NCBI GenBank assembly: GCA_910588595.1
Contig: CAJUQU010000301.1
Span: 1-5,009 of the forward strand
DNA from: an uncultured Lachnospiraceae bacterium
GTDB lineage: Bacteria > Bacillota_A > Clostridia > Lachnospirales > Lachnospiraceae
Length of the DNA stretch: 5,009 nt
Reading direction: 5' to 3'
Below, in pieces: positions 1 to 5,009 of this stretch; positions within the stretch are counted from its first letter, which is position 1; each line of letters starts with the position of its first letter. Both the position numbers and the translations under genes were made by a program. Under the pieces are notes generated by a model. It was not told the origin of the DNA. It made no database searches and worked only from the letters and a program-made list of their open reading frames with translations.

Positions 1-2322
1 GGCGGTGCGGTCATCAAAGCATTTGATGCGACACAGATGCAGTTTGATCAGGACATCATTGATCTGCTCTCGCTGCGTGTGACGGCAGATATCCAGGGAA
101 AAATAAAGGATGGAAAGGTCCATGTGGAGGATATCCAGGACAGTGCGGAGAAAGTTCTGGAACAGGCAGGCTACACGGAGACAGCCAAGGCGTTCATCCT
201 CTACAGAAAACAGCGGGAGAAGATGCGCAATATGAGATCCACGATCCTTGACTATAAGGAAGTTGTGGACAGTTATGTGCGGGTGGAGGATTGGCGCGTG
301 AAGGAGAATTCGACAGTCACATACTCCGTCGGCGGTCTGATCCTGTCGAACTCCGGGGCAGTTACGGCAAATTACTGGCTCTCTGAGATCTACGATGAAG
401 AGATCGCAAATGCACACAGAAATGCGGACATCCATATCCATGATCTGTCTATGCTCACAGGCTACTGTGCCGGTTGGTCCCTGAAACAATTGATCAGAGA
501 AGGTCTTGGCGGTATTACAGGCAAGATCACATCAGCGCCGGCAAAGCATCTGTCTGTACTATGCAGCCAGATGGTAAATTTTCTTGGGATCATGCAGAAT
601 GAATGGGCAGGCGCACAGGCGTTTTCCTCCTTCGACACCTATCTTGCGCCTTTTGTGAAGGCAGACAGTCTCTCCTATCAGGAAGTCAAGAAATGTATAG
701 AGGCATTTATCTACGGGGTCAACACACCGAGCCGGTGGGGGACACAGGCACCGTTCAGCAATATCACACTGGACTGGACCGTTCCGAATGACCTGGCGAA
801 TCTGCCGGCGGTCGTGGGTGGAGTGGAGATGGATTTTACCTACGGGGACTGCAAGGTGGAGATGGATATGGTCAACAAGGCATTCATAGAGACAATGATC
901 GAGGGTGATGCCAATGGAAGGGGATTCCAGTATCCGATCCCAACATATTCCATAACACGTGATTTTGACTGGTCAGACACAGAAAACAACCGACTGTTAT
1001 TTGAAATGACTGCAAAGTACGGAACGCCGTATTTTTCAAACTATATCAACTCAGACATGGAGCCGTCAGATGTCCGCAGCATGTGTTGCAGACTGCGTCT
1101 TGACCTGCGCGAACTGCGCAAAAAAACAGGTGGTTTCTTTGGGTCGGGAGAGAGCACGGGAAGCGTGGGTGTCGTCACGATCAATCTGCCGCGCATCGCG
1201 TATCTCGCATCGGATGAGACTGATTTTTACAGGCGGCTCGATCGTCTGATGGACATCAGTGCGCGCTCCTTAAAGATCAAGCGGAATGTGATCTCAAGAT
1301 TGTTGGAGGAGGGTTTGTATCCATATACAAAGCGTTATCTTGGCAGATTTGACAATCATTTTTCGACAATCGGATTGATCGGGATGAACGAGGCTGGTCT
1401 CAATGCGAGATGGATCAGGGCAGATCTCTCCCACAAAGAGACACAGCAGTTTGCAAAAGATGTGCTCAACCATATGAGGGAGAGGCTGTCTGACTATCAG
1501 GAGCAGTATGGCGATCTGTACAATCTCGAGGCGACGCCGGCGGAGAGTACGACGTACAGGCTTGCCAAGCATGACAAAGAGAAGTGGAGCGATATCATCA
1601 CGGCGGGCTATGAGGGAGATAAACCTTATTACACGAATTCATCGCATCTGCCGGTTGACTACACGACTGACATTTTTGATGCACTTGATATACAGGACGA
1701 GCTTCAGACACTCTACACGTCAGGAACGGTATTCCACGCGTTTCTGGGAGAGAAGCTTCCAGGCTGGAAAGCGGCGGCGGAGCTGGTGCGCACGATCGCC
1801 GAAAACTACAGGCTTCCGTATTATACCATGTCGCCCACCTACTCTATATGCAGTGAGCACGGCTATCTGAACGGGGAACAGAAAGTGTGTCCCAAGTGCG
1901 GAAAGGTGACAGAGGTCTACAGCCGCATCACAGGGTACTACAGACCAGTGCAGAACTGGAACGACGGGAAGCTGCAGGAATACCAGAACCGCACGGAGTA
2001 CAGGATGGGCAATAAGATCAACAAGATCAGCAGGATCGACGGGGACAGGCAGGTGGAACAGAAGCCGGCGTGTGTCGGAAAAAGCAGTACGTATCTGTTC
2101 ACTACCAAGACCTGTCCAAACTGCAGTCTGGCAAAGAAATATCTGCAGAATGTGGACTATACGGTAGTTGATGCGGAGGAAAATATGGATCTTGCGGTCA
2201 AATACGGAGTGCGGCAGGCGCCAACTCTTGTAATTGTAGCTGGACAATCACAGCAGAAATATGTTAATGTATCTAATATAAGGAAGTACGCAGAGTTGCT
2301 GCATCAAAATAAAGTAGTGTAG
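1..2322 (+). CDS. nrdD: Anaerobic (class III) ribonucleoside-triphosphate reductase with C-terminal redoxin domain, 5'-truncated
   Basis: NrdD reduces ribonucleoside triphosphates to dNTPs in the anaerobic cytoplasm by glycyl-radical chemistry, after activation by the radical-SAM enzyme NrdG. Residues are numbered from the ATG at 37, but the frame is open from base 1 and the 12 preceding codons fit the ATP-cone domain, so the true start lies upstream (I estimate 20-25 residues missing). The rest of the ATP-cone runs to about residue 60 (VEDIQD, then FILYRKQRE). The catalytic barrel shows C144 (GYCAGW) and the paired cysteines C350-C351 (MCCRLRLD), one of which should be the thiyl-radical residue. 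A probable zinc site follows (C605-x2-H608, C618-x2-C621), then the glycyl-radical motif RITGYY with G633. After about residue 660 comes an extra thioredoxin-fold domain (C693-P-N-C696, probable cis-Pro P729), ending at residue 761. NrdG is not directly downstream. Assignment is very secure; the reductant is inferred. Confidence 0.97.
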   Translation, partial: GGAVIKAFDATQMQFDQDIIDLLSLRVTADIQGKIKDGKVHVEDIQDSAEKVLEQAGYTETAKAFILYRKQREKMRNMRSTILDYKEVVDSYVRVEDWRVKENSTVTYSVGGLILSNSGAVTANYWLSEIYDEEIANAHRNADIHIHDLSMLTGYCAGWSLKQLIREGLGGITGKITSAPAKHLSVLCSQMVNFLGIMQNEWAGAQAFSSFDTYLAPFVKADSLSYQEVKKCIEAFIYGVNTPSRWGTQAPFSNITLDWTVPNDLANLPAVVGGVEMDFTYGDCKVEMDMVNKAFIETMIEGDANGRGFQYPIPTYSITRDFDWSDTENNRLLFEMTAKYGTPYFSNYINSDMEPSDVRSMCCRLRLDLRELRKKTGGFFGSGESTGSVGVVTINLPRIAYLASDETDFYRRLDRLMDISARSLKIKRNVISRLLEEGLYPYTKRYLGRFDNHFSTIGLIGMNEAGLNARWIRADLSHKETQQFAKDVLNHMRERLSDYQEQYGDLYNLEATPAESTTYRLAKHDKEKWSDIITAGYEGDKPYYTNSSHLPVDYTTDIFDALDIQDELQTLYTSGTVFHAFLGEKLPGWKAAAELVRTIAENYRLPYYTMSPTYSICSEHGYLNGEQKVCPKCGKVTEVYSRITGYYRPVQNWNDGKLQEYQNRTEYRMGNKINKISRIDGDRQVEQKPACVGKSSTYLFTTKTCPNCSLAKKYLQNVDYTVVDAEENMDLAVKYGVRQAPTLVIVAGQSQQKYVNVSNIRKYAELLHQNKVV
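2083..2319 (+). other. Thioredoxin/glutaredoxin-like domain fused to the NrdD C-terminus
   Basis: Residues about 683-761 of NrdD (counted from the ATG at 37) form a compact redoxin-like segment: a first strand (TYLFTT), the active-site motif C693-P-N-C696 at the start of a helix, a second strand (YTVVDAEEN), a helix with KYGV, then QAPTLVIV, where P729 sits in the usual cis-proline position. A further cysteine, C679, lies just before the domain. This order fits NrdH- and glutaredoxin-like proteins. The domain lies beyond the glycyl-radical motif where compact NrdD proteins end. I infer that it passes electrons to the active-site cysteines; it could instead protect or regulate the enzyme. Confidence 0.85.
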
Positions 2323-2380
2323 ATCAGAGAGTCCGCTGATGCGGGGGAGTTAGTATGAGATTCGAATAACGCTATAACAT

Positions 2381-2386
2381 GGAGGT
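2381..2386 (+). promoter_or_regulatory. Ribosome binding site of pyrF
   Basis: GGAGGT stands five bases before the ATG at 2392, a near-perfect Shine-Dalgarno sequence that fixes the pyrF start. The rest of the 69-base spacer after nrdD (2323-2391) has no T-tract terminator and no convincing -35/-10 pair. Read-through from nrdD is therefore plausible. Confidence 0.85.
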
Positions 2387-2391
2387 AGCAG

Positions 2392-3381
2392 ATGATTGAT
2401 AAACTGATTAAAAAGATTCAGAAAACCGGAGCGCCAATTGTTGTGGGACTGGACCCGACGATGAAGTTTGTGCCTGAACATATCAAGAAGGCCGCTTTTG
2501 AGGAGAAGGGAGAGACCCTGGAGGGTGCAGCGGAGGCGGTATGGCTCTTTAACAAGGCGATCGTTGACAGTACATGCGATCTGATCCCGGCAGTCAAGCC
2601 GCAGATCGCCATGTACGAGCAGTTTGGGATTCCGGGGCTGGCCGCATTCAAGAAGACGGTTGATTACTGCAGGGAAAAAGGTCTTGTGGTGATCGGTGAT
2701 GTCAAGAGGGGAGATATCGGTTCGACCTCGGCTGCATACGCGCTGGCGCATCTTGGCAGGGTACAGGTGGGCAGCAGTTTATGCGCAGGCTTTGACGAGG
2801 ATTTTGTGACGGTCAACCCGTATCTGGGTTCCGACGGTGTCCAGCCGTTTATCGACGTGTGCAAGGAGGAAAAGAAGGGGATCTTTGTCCTGGTCAAGAC
2901 CTCCAATCCGAGCAGCGGTGAGTTTCAGGATCGGTTGGTGCAGGACGGTGTGACTGCGGGTGCAGCAGGTGAAGGCACAGGGGAGATCTCGTTCTCTGGC
3001 AGACCGCTCTATGAGGTGGTCGGCGAGACGGTTGCCAAGTGGAGTGAGCAGTTTGTGGGAGAGAATGGCTACAGCTATATCGGAGCAGTGGTGGGTGCCA
3101 CGTATCCGGAGCAGGGCAGGGTGCTCCGCAAGGTGATGCCCAAGTCCTTTATCCTTGTGCCTGGTTACGGCACACAGGGCGGGACAGGAAAAGATCTGAT
3201 ACACTTTTTCGATGAGAACCGGCTTGGAGCGATCGTCAATTCTTCGCGGGGGATCATCGCAGCATACCAGAATGAGAAGTACAGTAAGTTCGGATCAGAA
3301 AATTTTGCGGATGCATCCAGACAGGCTGTGATCGACATGATCACGGATATCGATCAGGCGTTTGCGGGTGTGGGCAGGTAA
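2392..3381 (+). CDS. pyrF: Orotidine 5'-phosphate decarboxylase (long clostridial type)
   Basis: PyrF decarboxylates OMP to UMP, the last step of de novo pyrimidine synthesis, in the cytoplasm as a TIM barrel whose active site is shared between two subunits. Visible landmarks in order are VVGLDP with D21; VKPQIAMYEQFG with K69, the likely first catalytic lysine; the signature GDVKRGDIGST with D103, K105 and D108; PYLGSDG at 143-149; KTSNPSSG at 169-176; VPGYGTQGG at 256-264; and NSSRGII at 283-289, where R286 should bind the phosphate. These mark the longer PyrF subfamily found in Clostridia and Actinobacteria rather than the short E. coli type. At 329 residues it is somewhat long for that subfamily, partly because of a Gly/Ala-rich stretch at about 187-203. 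The start is set by GGAGGT five bases upstream. pyrE follows 37 bases after the stop, so the two are probably co-transcribed. Confidence 0.96.
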   Translation: MIDKLIKKIQKTGAPIVVGLDPTMKFVPEHIKKAAFEEKGETLEGAAEAVWLFNKAIVDSTCDLIPAVKPQIAMYEQFGIPGLAAFKKTVDYCREKGLVVIGDVKRGDIGSTSAAYALAHLGRVQVGSSLCAGFDEDFVTVNPYLGSDGVQPFIDVCKEEKKGIFVLVKTSNPSSGEFQDRLVQDGVTAGAAGEGTGEISFSGRPLYEVVGETVAKWSEQFVGENGYSYIGAVVGATYPEQGRVLRKVMPKSFILVPGYGTQGGTGKDLIHFFDENRLGAIVNSSRGIIAAYQNEKYSKFGSENFADASRQAVIDMITDIDQAFAGVGR

Positions 3382-3402
3382 CGGATTTATAGATAAAAAT
3401 AT

Positions 3403-3408
3403 GGAGGT
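3403..3408 (+). promoter_or_regulatory. Ribosome binding site deciding the pyrE start
   Basis: GGAGGT lies ten bases before the ATG at 3419, and a second purine run (AAGGGG, 3410-3415) lies closer. An in-frame ATG at 3401 sits directly against this site and has no ribosome binding site of its own. The frame also stays open back into pyrF, but that part is only overlap. The start at 3419 is therefore preferred. Confidence 0.75.
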
Positions 3409-3418
3409 AAAGGGGAAG

Positions 3419-4093
3419 ATGGAACAATACAAGAAGGAATTTATCGAGTTTATGGTGGACAGCAACGTACTGAAGTTCGGTGAGTTTACATTGAAAAGCG
3501 GGAGAAAATCCCCGTTTTTCATGAATGCAGGGGCATATGTCACCGGTTCACAGCTCAGAAAGCTTGGAGAGTATTACGCGAAGGCGATCTATGACAATTA
3601 CGGTGCGGATTTTGACGTGCTCTTTGGACCGGCATACAAGGGGATTCCGCTTTCTGTGGCGACGACGATGGCTTTTAGTGAGCTGTATAATAAGGAGATC
3701 CGATACTGCTCCAACAGAAAAGAGGTAAAGGATCACGGCGATGTGGGTATCCTTCTTGGAAGTAACTTGAATGACGGTGACAGGGTTGTCATCATAGAGG
3801 ATGTCACAACCTCAGGGAAGTCGATCGAGGAGACTTTCCCTATCTTAAGGGCGCAGGCAAATGTGGATGTCGTGGGATTGATGGTGAGCCTGAACCGGCA
3901 GGAGCGCGGCAAGACACAGCAGAACGCACTCGCGGAGATACGTGAGATCTACGGTATCGAGACAGGGGCGATCGTAACGATGGAAGAGGTGGTGGAGCAC
4001 TTGTACAACAAGACATACAATGGCAGGGTGCTCATTGACGATAAGATGAAGGAAGCGATCGACACATATTATGCCCAGTATGGAGCTAAGTAA
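3419..4093 (+). CDS. pyrE: Orotate phosphoribosyltransferase
   Basis: PyrE joins orotate to PRPP to give OMP, the substrate of the upstream-encoded PyrF, and works as a cytoplasmic dimer. The product is 224 residues, a normal length. The orotate/PRPP contact region TLKSGRKSPFFMN at 24-36 carries K26 and R29-K30. FGPAYKGIPL at 69-78 is the core-strand motif. The flexible catalytic loop contains R100-K101-E-V-K104-D-H106-G, the typical RKExKxHG form. The PRPP-binding signature VIIEDVTTSGKS at 124-135 includes the acidic pair E127-D128. All key residues are present and the gene looks intact. The ATG at 3419 is chosen from the strong site at 3403-3408; an ATG at 3401 would add six residues. It follows pyrF by 37 bases with no terminator between. 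The next gene begins 39 bases later, also without a terminator, so the transcript probably continues into it. Confidence 0.97.
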   Translation: MEQYKKEFIEFMVDSNVLKFGEFTLKSGRKSPFFMNAGAYVTGSQLRKLGEYYAKAIYDNYGADFDVLFGPAYKGIPLSVATTMAFSELYNKEIRYCSNRKEVKDHGDVGILLGSNLNDGDRVVIIEDVTTSGKSIEETFPILRAQANVDVVGLMVSLNRQERGKTQQNALAEIREIYGIETGAIVTMEEVVEHLYNKTYNGRVLIDDKMKEAIDTYYAQYGAK

Positions 4094-4132
4094 GGTAGCT
4101 GAGGGCGTTGGATAGGAAATGGAGGATTTAGG

Positions 4133-4285
4133 ATGGAAGAGAGAGTCTATAAGGCAATGGGACGTGCAGGTACGCTCTCGATCGTGCTGGGAGTGATATC
4201 GATCGTCGTGGGAATGACGAGCGGAGTGATGCTCCTGATCAGTGGCGGAAGGCTTTTGGCAGGCAAATCAAAGATATTGTTTTAG
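4133..4285 (+). CDS. Small 50-residue single-helix membrane protein, function unknown
   Basis: This short gene begins at an ATG six bases after a clear GGAGGA (4121-4126) and ends at TAG 4283-4285, giving 50 residues. The protein starts with a short charged segment (MEERVYKAMGR). It then has one long hydrophobic stretch at about residues 14-39, rich in Val, Ile and Gly (LSIVLGVISIVVG, then SGVMLLISGG), which could be one long or two short membrane helices. It ends in a basic tail (RLLAGKSKILF). There is no signal cleavage site, cysteine or catalytic motif. It lies 39 bases after pyrE with no terminator between, and a probable terminator follows it, so it may be the last gene of the pyr transcript. 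I recall similar small proteins at this place in Lachnospiraceae, but cannot assign a function. The coding call rests on the ribosome binding site, composition and context. Confidence 0.75.
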   Translation: MEERVYKAMGRAGTLSIVLGVISIVVGMTSGVMLLISGGRLLAGKSKILF

Positions 4286-4293
4286 CTGTTTGG

Positions 4294-4317
4294 TGGGCAT
4301 TTCATACGGAATGCCCA
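4294..4317 (+). terminator. Probable intrinsic terminator hairpin after the pyrF-pyrE-small-protein group
   Basis: TGGGCATTTC pairs with GGAATGCCCA around the four-base loop ATAC, a 10-bp stem with one G-U pair. It begins eight bases after the stop codon of the 50-residue gene. Only three T residues follow directly (4318-4320), so the U-tract is weak. A second, overlapping palindrome followed by TTTTT (4332-4336) may complete the signal. It may work in both directions, but no converging gene is present. Confidence 0.65.
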
Positions 4318-4336
4318 TTTCCCATGGGAAATTTTT
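4317..4336 (+). terminator. Second palindrome followed by a T-run
   Basis: ATTTCCCA/TGGGAAAT (4317-4332) is a perfect 16-base palindrome and is followed by a T-run through 4336. As RNA it would fold with a four-base CATG loop and a short, A/U-rich stem. It shares only A4317 with the preceding hairpin. It could be the second half of a tandem terminator, or a protein-binding palindrome in DNA. Confidence 0.45.
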
Positions 4337-4367
4337 AAGAGGAAAATTTCATCAGGAAGTCTTCTGA
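4328..4367. repeat. AT-rich inverted repeats in the spacer before the DUF6142-like gene
   Basis: Two further inverted repeats follow the terminator. GAAATTTT (4328-4335) pairs with AAAATTTC (4343-4350) around seven bases. TCAGGA (4352-4357) pairs with TTCTGA (4362-4367) around AGTC, with one G-U. The first competes with the palindrome at 4317-4332, so not all can form at once. The remaining spacer (to 4407) holds AAAATTTTT and the ribosome binding site. I see no well-spaced -35/-10 pair, though a promoter for the downstream genes should lie somewhere here if the terminator works. Confidence 0.5.
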
Positions 4368-4396
4368 CAGAAAATTTTTGCGGAATAAAAGGACGT

Positions 4397-4402
4397 GAGG
4401 AG
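4397..4402 (+). promoter_or_regulatory. Ribosome binding site before the three-helix membrane protein
   Basis: GAGGAG lies five bases before the ATG at 4408. A GTG at 4402 in the same frame overlaps this site and would need the weaker AAAGGA at 4388-4393 instead. The ATG is preferred; the alternative adds only two residues. Confidence 0.6.
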
Positions 4403-4407
4403 TGGAA

Positions 4408-4734
4408 ATGTTTCGGATTTTTGGCGGGCAAGGGTATATTTTTACAGATAAGAAAAATCCTAAGTGGGGTATCATGTCAACGATACTAGGACTTGTGGCA
4501 GGCATTTCGATCTGTCTGGCAATACACCGGACATACCTGAACAAAGGAACTGCACTCATGCAGTATGGCGCGGTGGTGTTTCTTGCCATGATCTACGCTG
4601 TGGTCGGGTTGGTTTTGGGGATACGGTCATTGATGGAAAAGGACATTTTTCGAATTTTTCCGGCTGTTGGCATTTTTTTGAATGGACTTGCAGTAATAGC
4701 TGGTGGTATCATAATTTATTTAGGAGTGATTTGA
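4408..4734 (+). CDS. Small three-helix membrane protein, DUF6142-like
   Basis: The 108-residue product has a short, mostly cytoplasmic-looking N-terminus (MFRIFGGQGYIFTDKKNPKW) and three hydrophobic segments at about residues 22-39, 54-72 and 83-107. Short charged loops (HRTYLNKG and RSLMEKDIFR) lie between them. By the positive-inside rule the basic N-terminus should face the cytoplasm. There is no signal peptide cleavage site, catalytic motif or metal-binding cluster. The layout, especially FTDKKxxKxGIMSTILG and GLVLGI with MEKD, matches what I remember of the uncharacterised DUF6142 family of Lachnospiraceae; this was not checked by a search. The stop codon is separated from the next start by one base, and the next gene's ribosome binding site (AGGAG, 4722-4726) lies inside this gene, so the two are likely translationally coupled. 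Function is unknown. Confidence 0.8.
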   Translation: MFRIFGGQGYIFTDKKNPKWGIMSTILGLVAGISICLAIHRTYLNKGTALMQYGAVVFLAMIYAVVGLVLGIRSLMEKDIFRIFPAVGIFLNGLAVIAGGIIIYLGVI

Positions 4735-4735
4735 G

Positions 4736-5009
4736 ATGGAAGTTATAAGAGAAAGATATGAACTCTCCTGTGGCAGGATCAAGGAGATCGCGGCGGCGCA
4801 GGAAGTGGCAAAAGACTACAAGGATTATTTTAAGAAGGTGGCAGAGTTTATCCTGCTGGTGGCGAAAGCTTGTGATGATAGAGGGAAGATAACAAGACTG
4901 GAGGATCTTCGGGAGGAAAACAGGGCATTATATGAGGATATTCTGGGTGCAAATTACGCCGTGAGCTATGCCAATCCTGCCTTTACATGTGGGAAGTATG
5001 GGTTGGACA
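4736..5009 (+). CDS. N-terminus of a larger soluble protein, possibly a putative aminopeptidase; cut at the right edge
   Basis: The frame runs open from ATG 4736 to the window edge, giving 91 residues without a stop. The start is one base after the previous TGA and nine bases after AGGAG (4722-4726). The visible part is charged and mainly helical (RERYELSCGRIKEIAAAQEV, then KDYFKKVAEFILLV). There is no signal peptide, so it is probably cytoplasmic. The segment LYEDILGANY followed by SYANPAF resembles the start of a large uncharacterised protein in Lachnospiraceae, often annotated as an aminopeptidase (M29-like metallopeptidase). That match is from memory, and the catalytic part would lie outside the window, so the enzyme name is tentative. 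Tight coupling to the membrane protein suggests the two may act together. Confidence 0.7.
   Translation, partial: MEVIRERYELSCGRIKEIAAAQEVAKDYKDYFKKVAEFILLVAKACDDRGKITRLEDLREENRALYEDILGANYAVSYANPAFTCGKYGLD

Noticed and set aside
37..39. ATG at 37 as the start of nrdD
   Set aside because: The frame is open from base 1, the upstream codons fit the ATP-cone domain, and no ribosome binding site precedes 37.
1720..2247. 175-codon open frame on the minus strand
   Set aside because: It lies wholly opposite nrdD, has no family resemblance, and is a shadow of the real coding frame.
2373..2378. TATAAC as a -10 box for pyrF
   Set aside because: It is only 13 bases from the pyrF start, directly before the ribosome binding site, with no -35 box at proper distance.
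2779..3204. 141-codon open frame on the minus strand opposite pyrF
   Set aside because: Fully antisense to a secure gene, with composition expected of a shadow frame.
3362..3418. Upstream extension of pyrE into the end of pyrF
   Set aside because: The TTG at 3362 lies inside pyrF with no ribosome binding site; GGAGGT at 3403-3408 supports ATG 3419, and the family's N-terminus begins there.
4364..4388. Promoter with CTGACA as -35 and GAATAA as -10
   Set aside because: The two boxes are only about 13 bases apart, too close for a normal sigma-A promoter.
4335..4589. 84-codon minus-strand frame across the spacer
   Set aside because: It runs through the inverted repeats and over the membrane protein gene, with no ribosome binding site or recognisable product.
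4464..4748. 94-codon + strand frame overlapping the three-helix protein
   Set aside because: It is out of frame with the better-supported membrane protein, lacks a ribosome binding site, and its product has no plausible domain or hydrophobic pattern.

Overview
The window looks like chromosomal DNA from a strictly anaerobic Gram-positive bacterium of the class Clostridia, most likely family Lachnospiraceae. This rests on the type of class III ribonucleotide reductase, the long clostridial form of PyrF, the strong GGAGG ribosome binding sites, moderate GC content, and a small-membrane-protein cluster after pyrE that I associate with that family. The placement is from memory of protein families, not from a search. 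All genes lie on the + strand and are tightly packed.

Positions 1-2322 hold nrdD, the anaerobic ribonucleoside-triphosphate reductase. It is cut at the left edge, and the frame is open from base 1, so the first visible ATG is not the true start. Its C-terminus carries an extra thioredoxin/glutaredoxin-like domain with a CPNC motif, which could act as a built-in electron donor. After a 69-base spacer come pyrF (2392-3381) and pyrE (3419-4093), the last two enzymes of UMP synthesis in reversed gene order. With nrdD they form a pyrimidine/dNTP supply block: PyrE makes OMP, PyrF makes UMP, and NrdD later reduces ribonucleoside triphosphates to dNTPs.

From 4133 the content changes to poorly characterised genes. 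There is a 50-residue single-helix membrane protein (4133-4285), then a hairpin-rich, AT-rich spacer (4286-4407) with a probable terminator. Next are a three-helix membrane protein resembling DUF6142 proteins (4408-4734) and, one base after its stop codon, the start of a larger gene cut by the right edge (4736-5009). The last gene resembles the N-terminus of a putative aminopeptidase seen in Lachnospiraceae.

I found no tRNA, rRNA, CRISPR array, insertion sequence or phage gene. Most of the window is ordinary housekeeping DNA. The points worth a second look are the redoxin fusion on NrdD, the Gly/Ala-rich insert in PyrF, the pyrF-pyrE pair without pyrK/pyrD between them, the tiny membrane gene, and the stacked hairpins after it.
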